A stretch of 15,887 nt of DNA from JBBRXZ01 sp038232415 (GTDB taxonomy: Bacteria; Patescibacteriota; Saccharimonadia; Saccharimonadales; UBA4665): the NCBI GenBank assembly GCA_038232415.1, contig JBBSHY010000021.1, positions 1-15,887 on the forward strand, given 5' to 3'. Position 1 is the stretch's first letter; each line of letters begins with the position of its first letter. Both the position numbers and the translations under genes were made by a program. Below are positions 1-7,998 of the stretch, piece by piece. The notes under the pieces were generated by a model. It was not told the origin of the DNA. It saw only the letters and a list, made by a program, of their open reading frames with translations, and searched no databases.

Positions 1-130
1 CCTACAACAGTTATCTTCACCCTAGTTAACCTTTCTGCTTAATACGCCTGAGTACTTACCGGATTACACATTTAGGCCATCCAAAAATTCAAAGCTGTTT
101 CATAGTAGCAAAAGTCAGCCGGAAATACAG

Positions 131-622
131 CTATAGCAATATGTCATCATCAAATTTTTCGGACGGCTTTTTGAAAATTACCAGGTGGTAAAGCGTAAAA
201 TTCCAGGTCATAGCCACCAATACGGCCAGTATTTTCGCGACATTCAGGTCAAAGGCCCTGATACTTAAATTACCCAGGGGTAAGACGTGGATGAGGTTGC
301 CTACTACAACGTTCTGATGCGCCAAAAGGTGGGTGGCCGAGTAAATCACCAATGACTGAATGGCCAGTATGCCGGTGCCGGTCACCGCGAAGAAATGCAC
401 GAACTTGACTATTGAGTGGTCCTCTTTACTACGGAAAACAATATGATGGTTAAGAAAGTAGGATACAGTCATACTAACGCTGGCCGATACCAGATTGGCT
501 GCCAGTACAGGCAGATGTCCGAAAAATACCAGCGCGTTTAATATGGTCAAATCAAAAAGCGTATTGAAAAGACCGACGCTCAAAAATCGCGTTACTTTTG
601 CGTCCCATAGTTTTTGCAGCAT
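131..622 (-). CDS. GtrA-like small membrane protein
   Basis: A 163-residue, very hydrophobic protein with about four predicted membrane segments (roughly residues 13-33, 38-60, 72-96 and 124-152). This is the size and topology of the GtrA family, whose characterised members help move undecaprenyl-phosphate-linked glucose across the membrane for surface glycan modification. The N-terminal pattern FLSVGLFNTLFDLTILNALV is typical of the family, as are an Asn-His motif after the second segment (SYFLNHHIVFR) and the late WNF motif. The ATG at 620-622 has no Shine-Dalgarno sequence. A TATACT -10 lies 9 nt upstream, so the mRNA may be leaderless. The gene is divergent from the envelope operon starting at 720. 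The family call is fairly secure; the actual substrate is unknown. Confidence 0.8.
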   Translation of the reverse strand: MLQKLWDAKVTRFLSVGLFNTLFDLTILNALVFFGHLPVLAANLVSASVSMTVSYFLNHHIVFRSKEDHSIVKFVHFFAVTGTGILAIQSLVIYSATHLLAHQNVVVGNLIHVLPLGNLSIRAFDLNVAKILAVLVAMTWNFTLYHLVIFKKPSEKFDDDILL

Positions 623-623
623 G

Positions 624-637
624 TATACTTAAGTATA
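624..637. promoter_or_regulatory. 14-bp palindrome carrying a -10 element on each strand
   Basis: TATACTTAAGTATA is a perfect palindrome, so a TATACT -10 hexamer reads on both strands. On the minus strand it ends 9 nt before the GtrA-like start codon. No convincing -35 is visible 16-18 bp further upstream (ACAAAT at best). It could be the -10 region, a repressor operator, or both. A second plus-strand TATACT at 683-688 is the better candidate for the gene starting at 720. Confidence 0.4.
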
Positions 638-719
638 ATATATTTTCGATATAAATTTGTATATTGTAAGTTAGGATGTTACTATACTGCTAGAGTTTTT
701 AAAATAAAATTTTGAAGTT

Positions 720-1280
720 ATGATAAAAAATAGATTGAAGTTATCTAAAAAGCCTCTAATGGTACTGCTAGTAGCTCTTTTAATCGCTGGCGTGTACCTT
801 TACAGCTTCAGGCACTCAAGTAATAAATCCCAGCAGGTGGCTAAAAAGTCCTCGGGGCAAAGCCAGACCGATCTAAAGCCAGCAACCAGCCAAGATAAAC
901 AAAGAGCGAGCGATAATAAAACAAGAATAGTTGAGCAAGAGGCTCAACAAAATACCCAGCCCAGTCAAACTCCTGGCACAAAAAAAACTGTTACGCCCAC
1001 AATTACTTATGCTAGCCAGTATGGAAATAGCGTTGAAGTCGGGGGCTATGTTAGTGGTGTATTTGAAGACGGCGGCACTTGTACCGTCATCTTCACTAAG
1101 GGAAGTACCTCTTTTGCTAAAACATCTACAGGTGTTAAAAATGTGAACTCCGTGAATTGTCCTGCTCTTACAGCTCAGTCGACAGAATTTTCATCTAAAG
1201 GTGAGTGGATGGTTACTTTAAGTTACTCATCAGAATCGGCTTCCGGTGTTTCCGGCCCTAGACAAATAGAGGTAAAATAA
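720..1280 (+). CDS. Membrane-anchored hypothetical protein with small beta domain
   Basis: A 186-residue protein I cannot assign to a named family. It has a basic N-terminus, one hydrophobic segment at about residues 12-30 (signal anchor), and a Ser/Gln/Lys/Thr-rich linker of low complexity at about residues 34-95. The C-terminal domain of about 90 residues looks all-beta and contains two cysteines (in GGTCTVIF and VNCPAL) that could form a disulfide outside the cell. It is followed after 3 nt by the secreted 690-residue protein, so the two are probably co-transcribed and both act at the cell surface. The likely promoter is TATACT at 683-688; the Shine-Dalgarno is weak (GAAG just before the ATG). 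A fibre, adhesin or wall-associated role would be a guess. Confidence 0.7.
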   Translation: MIKNRLKLSKKPLMVLLVALLIAGVYLYSFRHSSNKSQQVAKKSSGQSQTDLKPATSQDKQRASDNKTRIVEQEAQQNTQPSQTPGTKKTVTPTITYASQYGNSVEVGGYVSGVFEDGGTCTVIFTKGSTSFAKTSTGVKNVNSVNCPALTAQSTEFSSKGEWMVTLSYSSESASGVSGPRQIEVK

Positions 1281-1283
1281 GGT

Positions 1284-3356
1284 ATGAGACGGTTTTTTAT
1301 TGCCGCGTTTCTATCGCTAGGACTCCTTGGGAGTGGACTTTTCCCGCTGTCCGCAATGGCGCTATCAGGGTCGGATTTCCAGGCAGGCAGAATTATGGAT
1401 GACGGCGTATTTTTTAATGCGAACACTTTCGATATAACGTCTATACAAAATTTCTTAAACAGCAAAGTACCGATTTGCGATACATGGGGATCTCAGCCTT
1501 ATGCCGGAACTACAAGAGCAGCTTATGGGGCTTCCAAAGGCCACCCTACCCCATACACTTGCTTGAAAGATTATAGGCAAGATACACCTGCTAAAGGAGC
1601 AGAAACAGGTTTATGCGGTAATCTATCAGGAGGGAACAAATCGAGTGCTCAAATTATTTACGATGTTGCCCAAAGTTGCGGAATAAATCCCAAGGTCTTA
1701 ATCGTTCTGTTAGAAAAAGAACAGTCTTTGGTAACTGATGATTGGCCATGGGATACCCAATATCGTAGCGCCACAGGCTATGGCTGCCCAGATACCGCTC
1801 CTTGTGATGCAGAGTACTATGGCTTTTTCAATCAGGTCTACAATGCCGCCAGGCAATTTAAACGATACAGTCGTGATTCAACTCTGTTCAGCTATCGCGC
1901 GTTTCGTGACAATTATATTCAGTACAATCCGGTTGCAAGTTGCGGCGGCACAAATGTATATATACAGAATCAAGCAACCGCCGGACTATATAATTATACG
2001 CCGTACCAACCTAATGCAGGTGCTCTATCTACGGTTAGCGACAATTCCGCGGGCGGCACTGCTAACTGCGGTGCTTACGGCAATCGAAACTTTTGGTGGC
2101 TCTTCTCTAAATGGTTTGGTTCCCCTATTACCCCGCCATTCGCTTGGTCCTACGTAAGCCAATCCGCTTACACGGGTCTCGATATGACCACTCAAGTTGA
2201 CGCCAATCATTTAAAGGCAGGACAACGCGTCGTGTTACAACTTAAGGCTAAAAACATCGGAACGGAAACCTGGCATCAAAGCGGGACAAACGCAGTCCAT
2301 CTGGGAACAGATCAACCCAAAGATCGCACAAGCCAATTCTGCGATGGAACCTGGCTAAGTTGTTCCCGCCCCGCAGGTCTGGTAGAAAATAGCGTGGTGC
2401 CAGGACAAGTGGGTACTTTGAATTTCTGGGTTACCGCCCCCGGGGGGATTGGTAGCTACCAAGAACATTTCAATCTGGTTTCCGAAGGTTTAAGTTGGTT
2501 TAACGATCTTGGTTTGTATTACACTCTAGGTGTTGACCCTACATACTCTTGGGCTTATATGAATCATGCTGCATACACTGATTCCTCACGAACACAACCG
2601 ACTAACTCCAATAACCAAGGACCTGGCCAACGTATATATATGACTCTGACAGCCATAAATACAGGCAATACTACCTGGAGTAATGGCGGCAGTAACCCTA
2701 TCAGGCTTGGCACTAGTAATCCCTATGGCCGTAATAGCAGCCTGTGCGATGTCACCTGGATTAGTTGTTCCCGGGTAGCGGCACTCAATGAAACCAGTGT
2801 CTCACCTGGCCAGGTCGGAACATTTGGATTTTGGGTCACCACTCCCTCTAATCTAGGCACCTATAACGAACACTTCAATCTGCTGTCGGAAGGCTATATG
2901 TGGATGAATGAGAATAATGGGCTGTACTACACAATTAAGGTCAACCCAGCTACTTATACTTGGTCATACGGTGGTCAGGCAGCCTATACAGACGCCAGTA
3001 AAACCACTCCGGTCAATACTGGGGCACTCACGCCTAGTCAACGCGTATTCTTAACTCTACAGGCTAAAAATACTGGCAACGTAACTTGGTACAAATATGG
3101 TACGGCCCCCATTAGGCTTGGCACCGGGAATCCATACGATCGCAATAGTAGCATATGCGATGCTACCTGGATCAGCTGTTCTCGGGTAGCAGCCCTTTCT
3201 GAAACGAGTGTGGCCCCGGGTCAGACCGGCAACTTTGGCTTTTGGGCTAACGCGCCAAGCCAGACAGGCACCTACAACGAATACTTCAATCCTCTGGCGG
3301 AAAACCTAATTTGGCTAAATAATCTTGGCCAACACTATACATTGAAAGCTAACTAG
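1284..3356 (+). CDS. Secreted protein: lysozyme-like domain plus three NBR1/Ig-like repeats
   Basis: A 690-residue exported protein. Residues 1-26 form a signal peptide (RR, hydrophobic core, likely cleavage after AMA). Residues of about 28-280 form a Cys-rich domain known from secreted Saccharibacteria and Actinobacteria proteins. Its hallmarks are an IQNFLNSKVPIC region, LKDYR, the helix INPKVLIVLLEKEQSLV, the GYGCPDTAPCD segment, GFFNQVYNAARQF, YNYTPYQPN and a closing GNRNFWWLFSKWFGS. The Leu-Glu-Lys-Glu helix resembles the catalytic-Glu helix of lysozyme-fold enzymes, but enzymatic activity is unproven. Three repeats of about 130-137 residues follow (from about residues 287, 420 and 557). 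Each has the NBR1/Ig-like pattern G..V.L...N.GT.TW followed by RLGT, a CD.TW.SCSR cysteine pair and an F.FWV strand. There is no sorting motif or C-terminal membrane anchor. The gene ends 2 bp from the convergent glycosyltransferase stop. Confidence 0.8.
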   Translation: MRRFFIAAFLSLGLLGSGLFPLSAMALSGSDFQAGRIMDDGVFFNANTFDITSIQNFLNSKVPICDTWGSQPYAGTTRAAYGASKGHPTPYTCLKDYRQDTPAKGAETGLCGNLSGGNKSSAQIIYDVAQSCGINPKVLIVLLEKEQSLVTDDWPWDTQYRSATGYGCPDTAPCDAEYYGFFNQVYNAARQFKRYSRDSTLFSYRAFRDNYIQYNPVASCGGTNVYIQNQATAGLYNYTPYQPNAGALSTVSDNSAGGTANCGAYGNRNFWWLFSKWFGSPITPPFAWSYVSQSAYTGLDMTTQVDANHLKAGQRVVLQLKAKNIGTETWHQSGTNAVHLGTDQPKDRTSQFCDGTWLSCSRPAGLVENSVVPGQVGTLNFWVTAPGGIGSYQEHFNLVSEGLSWFNDLGLYYTLGVDPTYSWAYMNHAAYTDSSRTQPTNSNNQGPGQRIYMTLTAINTGNTTWSNGGSNPIRLGTSNPYGRNSSLCDVTWISCSRVAALNETSVSPGQVGTFGFWVTTPSNLGTYNEHFNLLSEGYMWMNENNGLYYTIKVNPATYTWSYGGQAAYTDASKTTPVNTGALTPSQRVFLTLQAKNTGNVTWYKYGTAPIRLGTGNPYDRNSSICDATWISCSRVAALSETSVAPGQTGNFGFWANAPSQTGTYNEYFNPLAENLIWLNNLGQHYTLKAN
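2144..3353 (+). repeat. Three in-frame Ig-like coding repeats (about 400 bp each)
   Basis: The coding sequence repeats in frame with starts near 2144, 2541 and 2952. Copies 2 and 3 are the closest, sharing long protein runs such as SSLCDVTWISCSRVAALNET against SSICDATWISCSRVAALSET. Copy 1 is more diverged. This suggests a recent duplication of the last repeat and makes the region prone to length variation between strains. Confidence 0.75.
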
Positions 3357-3358
3357 CT

Positions 3359-4657
3359 CTACAGAGAGTCGGTGACTTTCCTACTCTGCTCATAAGCCAC
3401 GTCCCATAGTACCTTCTTGTAGCCTCTCTTTATTCTCTCTTCAGCCTCGACTAGCTCATCGGGGTTTTTAAGGTACTTGATGACATGGCTTAAACATTCT
3501 AATGGATTAAAAGGGTCAAAGTAATCAATCAGCTCTTCACCAATCTCTGGCATCGACGAGGTGTTAGAAGCAATACATAGCTTACCGTAGTTGAGCGATT
3601 CGGCAATGGGCAATCCCCAGCCTTCGTACCAGGATGGATAGATGGTGAAGAGGCAGTTTTGGTAAAGCCATGCCAGCTGGTCATCGCTGACATTGCTGAG
3701 TACTATGATCGAATTACGAATTTCCGGGTCGAAATGCATGAGGTACATCGAATCGCTAGAAAGCCAGCCAGGCTGCCCGACTATCACTAGTTTTGGCAGC
3801 TTCTCACCCAGTATACTGGCCTTCTTCCAGACATAATATAAAGACAAGTAATTCTTTCGAATTTCAAGTGTGCCAACTGCCAGTAGGTATTTACCAGAAA
3901 TTACTCGCTTATCTGGACTTTTTTTTGCGGCACCGTGTGTTGGGTTATCGCCGAGACGAAAAACGGTTACTGGAAGCTTGGGCAATAACATTTTTTCCTG
4001 AAATGCCTCAGCATCGCGTTTGGTATTTTTTGAAATTGCTAGAAGATGGTCAGAAATCGCGTATGCGTTAAACATATGCTTTATATAAACATCGCCAAAA
4101 CCTTGGCCAAAGAACTGCGGATATAACTCTGGTATCATATCGTAGATAACATGAACTATATTAATTCTTACACTCTGTTTTATTACACCAAGATTGAGAA
4201 TTATAGAAGCACGGTACCAGCTGGCACCAGGGATCAGCACAACGTCATCATGGGCAAAAGGATGATGCAATTTCGCTATAATCTGCGGCTCTCTCTTAGC
4301 GCGAAAATCTATATACTTTTGTTTTGCCGTTTCCCTTATTAGACTAGGGCTTCGGCGATAAAGATACTTTGCGCTTTGCTTTAGCAGCCTGCTGTTAGTT
4401 TTATAGATGCTCAAAGCTATCCTACGCAGATCAGTGTCTTTACTGGCAGGCGCTGTCTGTGTAGCTTTGTTAATCTTTGGCCTGACAGATTCAAAACTAA
4501 CTTCATGGAAACCACTTATAGGATCAAACATGAAAAACTTGGCGGCGGCGTTCTGATGATAGTGTTTAGCAAGATTGTAAGTAACGCGCTGTATCCCGGT
4601 CATATGCCCTTCCCAATGATTCAAATCTGTTAAATCAATCCAGCAAGTTTTTTTCAT
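3359..4657 (-). CDS. GT4-family glycosyltransferase
   Basis: A 432-residue GT-B fold glycosyltransferase. The N-terminal domain starts MKKTCWIDLTDL with a GIQRVTYNLAKHY acceptor-side loop. The C-terminal nucleotide-sugar domain has VGTLEIRKNY, LVIVGQPGWLS and the EX7E-type motif EGWGLPIAE (E346 and E354), followed by ASNTSSMPEIG. Family members transfer a sugar from a nucleotide donor, often GDP-mannose, with retention of configuration; the exact donor here is unknown. A longer reading from 4705 is possible, but I prefer the ATG at 4655-4657. It overlaps the upstream stop as ATGA and has an AGGAG Shine-Dalgarno (4665-4669) 7 nt away, and the family N-terminus begins there. It is the second gene of a coupled pair in the surface polysaccharide locus. 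No terminator is visible in the 2-bp gap to the convergent gene. Confidence 0.85.
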   Translation of the reverse strand: MKKTCWIDLTDLNHWEGHMTGIQRVTYNLAKHYHQNAAAKFFMFDPISGFHEVSFESVRPKINKATQTAPASKDTDLRRIALSIYKTNSRLLKQSAKYLYRRSPSLIRETAKQKYIDFRAKREPQIIAKLHHPFAHDDVVLIPGASWYRASIILNLGVIKQSVRINIVHVIYDMIPELYPQFFGQGFGDVYIKHMFNAYAISDHLLAISKNTKRDAEAFQEKMLLPKLPVTVFRLGDNPTHGAAKKSPDKRVISGKYLLAVGTLEIRKNYLSLYYVWKKASILGEKLPKLVIVGQPGWLSSDSMYLMHFDPEIRNSIIVLSNVSDDQLAWLYQNCLFTIYPSWYEGWGLPIAESLNYGKLCIASNTSSMPEIGEELIDYFDPFNPLECLSHVIKYLKNPDELVEAEERIKRGYKKVLWDVAYEQSRKVTDSL

Positions 4658-5886
4658 GTTAAATCTCCTAGTGCCTGCTTGAGTGGTTTTGTTCTCGATT
4701 TCCATAGTACGTCATGTGTTTGTTGGCGCTGTCCTTTTGTTAAGACCGGGGCATCACTGCCGAGTACTTCCCTCAGTCGCGATTTAAAGGCAGTGGGATC
4801 ATTCTCTATGAACAGGTTGGGAAAGCTTCGAAATTCATCATAGCCACGCATTGCGTGGTCGCTGGCAACAATTTTTTTGCAGGCAAATATAGCTTCAGCA
4901 GTTTTGAGATTCGAACCGCCTCCCTCAGTTATTGGTAAAATAATAGTGTCACATAGCTTCAACAATGCACTGAGGTCTTCATCGCTTAAGCGTTTACAGT
5001 TATGGGCACGTAGCCAAAAGGATGATGAATAGACCGGGTCTCGCTGATGTAGCACGTACTCTAGCGCGCTGCCAATGTCACCAACCACCATCAATTTACT
5101 CGTAATCGGCAAGAAGCCTAGGCGGCCACCCATCATAGTTAAAAAACCTGACCAGTTTGGTGGGTGGGCGCTACCAGTAAACAAAATTGATTTTGTAACA
5201 CCATGCCTTTCAAAGTAATTCTGCCACTTTTGAATATGACTTTGTGTTGCGTGTGGTTGGTTAATGCCGTTTGGCACGAGCAAAATGTTTGTTGCGCCCA
5301 TTCTTTTGTGTTCGATGATATCTGATTCGGAAACAGCTGTTACTAGTGCGGCTTCTTGACACAGCAACTTTTCAACATCTTGAATCTTTTTTACCGATTG
5401 CTTGGCGACGGTTTCACTGATTTCGTTGACGTGATTACGATAAATTTCCGCTTTCATTCTGTACTCAATATTCTGTGAGCTAAAGATAATCTTGGGCAGA
5501 TTGTTGAGTTCAGCTAACAGCTTGCGTAGGCCTATATATAAATATGGTTGGTGTAAATCAATATAACCCGGCTTGTAATGGTTGATCAGTTTAAGTAAAT
5601 GTGTTTTTACATCGTTATCTTCGTAGCAGCTTTCGCCTAAAATAATATCCTCAAGCAGAGGCTGTCGCTTAATCTTATCGGTTGTATGCTTAGGAGCTGG
5701 CAAATCTAGTCGACCACGTTCATATTTGTGAGCATATGATGGTGGGTTAAAAATTGCCGACTGAATTGTAGTGTAGCCGGCCCTAGTATAAGCTTCGGCT
5801 ATTGCCTGGGTGCGACGTTGGCCACCATGAAAACTTCTTTTTATAGGATAGGTGCTAAGTAATAAAATAGTTTTGTTTGTCTTCAA
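4654..5886 (-). CDS. GT4-like glycosyltransferase, TTG start
   Basis: A 410-residue GT-B glycosyltransferase. The N-terminus ILLLSTYPIKRSFHGGQRRT is the usual first strand and glycine-rich loop of GT4/GT1-type enzymes. The middle has IIFSSQNIEYR and the AALVTAVSESDI linker helix. The donor domain carries ILFTGSAHPPNW, LMVVGDIG and ILPITEGGGSNLKTAEAIFA (E321). That last motif is the GGG variant of the donor-site loop, seen in glycosyltransferases acting on long glycans. The start codon is TTG, supported by AAGGGAG 8 nt upstream and by the lack of any in-frame ATG or GTG upstream. It overlaps the next glycosyltransferase by 4 nt (ATGA), so translation is probably coupled. Donor and acceptor cannot be read from sequence. 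Confidence 0.82.
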   Translation of the reverse strand: MKTNKTILLLSTYPIKRSFHGGQRRTQAIAEAYTRAGYTTIQSAIFNPPSYAHKYERGRLDLPAPKHTTDKIKRQPLLEDIILGESCYEDNDVKTHLLKLINHYKPGYIDLHQPYLYIGLRKLLAELNNLPKIIFSSQNIEYRMKAEIYRNHVNEISETVAKQSVKKIQDVEKLLCQEAALVTAVSESDIIEHKRMGATNILLVPNGINQPHATQSHIQKWQNYFERHGVTKSILFTGSAHPPNWSGFLTMMGGRLGFLPITSKLMVVGDIGSALEYVLHQRDPVYSSSFWLRAHNCKRLSDEDLSALLKLCDTIILPITEGGGSNLKTAEAIFACKKIVASDHAMRGYDEFRSFPNLFIENDPTAFKSRLREVLGSDAPVLTKGQRQQTHDVLWKSRTKPLKQALGDLT

Positions 5887-5921
5887 ATACTCATCTCCCT
5901 TTAAGACATCGCTCGATAAAA

Positions 5922-5952
5922 CATAGTCAAGCTATGGACTTTCTTTATTGTA
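5922..5952 (-). promoter_or_regulatory. Candidate promoter and leader hairpin for the glycosyltransferase pair
   Basis: On the minus strand an extended -10 (TGG-TACAAT, hexamer at 5947-5952) lies about 60 nt before the TTG start codon. No good -35 is visible, as is common with TGn extended -10 elements. Just downstream, the predicted leader contains CATAG-CTTGA-CTATG (5922-5936), a short inverted repeat that could be an operator or a small RNA hairpin. Confidence 0.35.
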
Positions 5953-6018
5953 CCAGCTCAACTATCAATACTCGGCGACCCGACTATCCCTTTAAGGCAA
6001 GTCCCGAACCTAGTGGTG

Positions 6019-6024
6019 TATAAT
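6019..6024 (+). promoter_or_regulatory. -10 element of the class I methyltransferase gene
   Basis: A perfect TATAAT lies 13 nt upstream of the ATG at 6038, giving a predicted 5' leader of only about 6-8 nt. There is no Shine-Dalgarno sequence in TAGCCCTAACTTT. The -35 region is weak. The geometry suggests a leaderless or near-leaderless mRNA. Confidence 0.5.
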
Positions 6025-6037
6025 TAGCCCTAACTTT

Positions 6038-6679
6038 ATGGATAAAACTCTTCTCAAGTTTAAGAAGCTCAACTTCGGCTGTGGATGGGATAAACGAGAG
6101 GGCTATATTAACTTGGATATCGCCCCACAGGTGGAGCCGGACTTGCTGATTGTTAATAATGATTATTCAATGCTGCCAAAAAACCACTACAAAGAAATTG
6201 TTGCCAATGACGTTTTAGAACATATACCGAGGGAGTTAACGCTCAGCACACTGTTAGATTGGGCTGAATACTTAAAGATGGGGGGTAAGCTACATCTACA
6301 AACCACCAGTGTACTCGGTGTAGCAAGGCAATTAAAGAAAAACAGCTTTGGAAGTCAAAATTCTTGGCTTACCTATTTATTCGGCAATCAGGCGCATGAA
6401 GGCGATTACCACTTTACAAGCTTTACCGAAACAACACTAAAGGTTTATCTTGCGGCGGCTGGCTTTACAATTGATTCTCTGGAAGAAAGAGATAAGTGGT
6501 TGTTCTTCGTTGATGCTCATAAATCATACGACTGGGCTGCATTATTAAACAAATGTCGTGGGAAGACTGACGAAGCATTTATAAAAGCAGCTTTTCGGGA
6601 GGTATTAGGTCATGAACCTGATACTGCATATACGCCTGTCTTTAGCGAACGGGAGCCTCACCCGGCACGATGCGCTTAA
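6038..6679 (+). CDS. SAM-dependent methyltransferase, C-terminus apparently frameshifted
   Basis: A 213-residue protein with a class I (Rossmann) methyltransferase core of Methyltransf_11 type. Motif I is LNFGCGWDKREGYINLD (about residues 11-27). The post-motif region NDVLEHIP and the GGKLHLQTTS strand follow, then the HFTSFTETTLKVYLAAAGF helix. Such enzymes in polysaccharide loci methylate sugars or lipid-linked glycans, but the substrate here is unknown. Residues of about 184-198 (AFIKAAFREVLGHEPD) match the start of a DUF4214 module, often attached to glycan-processing enzymes. The frame then turns into unrelated sequence and stops, while the +1 frame continues the module to 6740. The gene is the only plus-strand member inside the minus-strand glycosyltransferase block and has its own -10. 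Confidence 0.8.
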   Translation: MDKTLLKFKKLNFGCGWDKREGYINLDIAPQVEPDLLIVNNDYSMLPKNHYKEIVANDVLEHIPRELTLSTLLDWAEYLKMGGKLHLQTTSVLGVARQLKKNSFGSQNSWLTYLFGNQAHEGDYHFTSFTETTLKVYLAAAGFTIDSLEERDKWLFFVDAHKSYDWAALLNKCRGKTDEAFIKAAFREVLGHEPDTAYTPVFSEREPHPARCA

Positions 6680-6740
6680 GCATCTATTCAAAGCAACGGA
6701 GAGGCTTCATTTTGTTGCCAGTAACTCTGGTGTGTCGTAG
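6627..6740 (+). pseudogene. Out-of-frame continuation of a DUF4214-like C-terminal module
   Basis: In the frame one base ahead of the methyltransferase gene, codons from 6627 to the TAG at 6738-6740 encode LSLANGSLTRHDALKHLF and then KATERL. This has the G-x-(L/M)-T-R...L...F.(S/A).ER pattern that normally follows the (F)REVLGREPD segment in DUF4214 modules. In the annotated frame exactly that first half is present just upstream. A net one-base insertion (or two-base deletion) somewhere around 6620-6645 would explain both halves. It may be a real mutation, an assembly error or, less likely, programmed frameshifting. Confidence 0.65.
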
Positions 6741-6796
6741 ATGTCGCCGATGACTTCAATGTTTCGAAGTAGTGACTATCCTAAAAGCCAATCTGT

Positions 6797-7984
6797 TTAC
6801 TTGCCGTGAAGGGCTGGTCGCCCAATACTCTCTTCTTGGATAGCATGCAGAAGCTTTTTGGCACTTGTTTCCCATTTGAATTTTTGGGCTTGATTTAAGC
6901 CTTCGGATATCATTATTTTGCTAAGTTTACTGTTAGTTAGTATGGCCTGTATCTTATTGGAGATATCATTTTCGTCTTCTGCGTTTACGAGTACGCCTGC
7001 GTTACCTACTACCTCAGGAAGTGAAGAATTGTTAGCGATAAGAACGGGTGTGCCACATGCCATAGCTTGTAAAGGGCTTATGCCAAAACCTTCGTATAGT
7101 GCGGGATGAGCAAGCAAAGACGCTCCACTGAGTAGAGCTGGAAGGTCTGAATCGACTATATATTCTTTGGGTTTTACTATTGAACTACCGTTGGCGCGTG
7201 CTTTTTTAATTTCATTGTTTATTTCCTCACTTAGCCAACCATCACCTCCAACAAGTAATAAGTCATAGCTACTTTTAATATCCATGGGCAACATATTAAA
7301 TGCCCTGACTAATCGTATTAAATTTTTTCTAGGCTCAATATTGCCCAAGTAAAGTATGTAGGGCCTGGGGTATAAGTTGTATTTTTGTTTCATTTTCTCA
7401 ATCTCCTCTTCATCTTTCTGGTAAAAAACGGAGGAATCTACGCCGGGCGACACTACAATAATTTTTGCTTTAGGTACCTGCAGATATCTTATAAGTTCAG
7501 TTTTGGAAAATTCCGAAAGAGTGATTATTTTATCGGCTCTCTTGATCCATAACGGCACATATTTTTTTAAGTATGTAAGGTTTTTGGGCTGTACAAATTG
7601 AGGATAACGCATAAATACTGTGTCGTGAATATAGGTGTAAGACTTTGATCCAAGTAGTGGCCAATTCCTATAATTAGGAAAGATATACGTTCCCTTGCCT
7701 AGTAGCAAATCAACTGGGGGCATTAGATGAAGACGCAATAATAGTGCTATAAAACGCGCAGGCAGCGGTAGCACTTTAATTTTAACGTTAGGGCTGAAAC
7801 GATGCCGTTGTATGAACTTTTTTTTCCATAGCGGCACAATTAAGTAAATCTGGGCATGTTCACGTACCTCAGGTAGTTTACCTAGAGCTTTGATAAGTCC
7901 TGACGTATTGTGTCCAATACCGCTCATACGCATAGAGACAATAGACAACGCATCCACAAAAATTTTATAATCTTTCTGTAACAT
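6797..7984 (-). CDS. GT4-family glycosyltransferase (mannosyltransferase-like)
   Basis: A 395-residue retaining glycosyltransferase with the standard two-domain layout. The N-terminal acceptor domain includes SGIGHNTSGLIKAL, YTYIHDTVFMRYP and the linker IKRADKIITLSEFSK. The GT4 donor domain has ILYLGNIEPRKNL (donor-phosphate Arg/Lys), DLLLVGGDGWLS and LYEGFGISPLQAMACGTPV. The EX7E motif reads E298...Q306, with Gln at the second acidic position. This variant also occurs in other GT4 members and need not mean loss of activity. The start ATG is 14 nt from the FkbM stop, so it is the last gene of the exporter operon. Mannosyl- or rhamnosyl-transfer from a GDP-sugar would fit the nearby Gmd/Rmd enzymes, but that is inference. 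Confidence 0.87.
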   Translation of the reverse strand: MLQKDYKIFVDALSIVSMRMSGIGHNTSGLIKALGKLPEVREHAQIYLIVPLWKKKFIQRHRFSPNVKIKVLPLPARFIALLLRLHLMPPVDLLLGKGTYIFPNYRNWPLLGSKSYTYIHDTVFMRYPQFVQPKNLTYLKKYVPLWIKRADKIITLSEFSKTELIRYLQVPKAKIIVVSPGVDSSVFYQKDEEEIEKMKQKYNLYPRPYILYLGNIEPRKNLIRLVRAFNMLPMDIKSSYDLLLVGGDGWLSEEINNEIKKARANGSSIVKPKEYIVDSDLPALLSGASLLAHPALYEGFGISPLQAMACGTPVLIANNSSLPEVVGNAGVLVNAEDENDISNKIQAILTNSKLSKIMISEGLNQAQKFKWETSAKKLLHAIQEESIGRPALHGK

Positions 7985-7998
7985 AAGTGGCCTAGATA

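Noticed and set aside
1..130. A partial gene at the left edge
   Set aside because: Every minus-strand ATG in this stretch hits a stop within about ten codons, and no recognisable protein or RNA is seen on either strand.
3357..3358. A terminator between the convergent genes ending at 3356 and 3359
   Set aside because: Only 2 bp separate the stops and no hairpin with a T-run is visible on either strand nearby.
4658..4705. Longer N-terminus for the glycosyltransferase starting at 4705
   Set aside because: The extra 16 residues overlap the upstream gene and lack family similarity, while the ATG at 4657 has a good AGGAG and the ATGA coupling.
7067..7093. Glycosyltransferase at 6797-7984 inactive because EX7E reads EX7Q
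   Set aside because: Gln at this position is also known in other GT4 proteins and the other donor-site motifs are intact, so inactivity is not supported.
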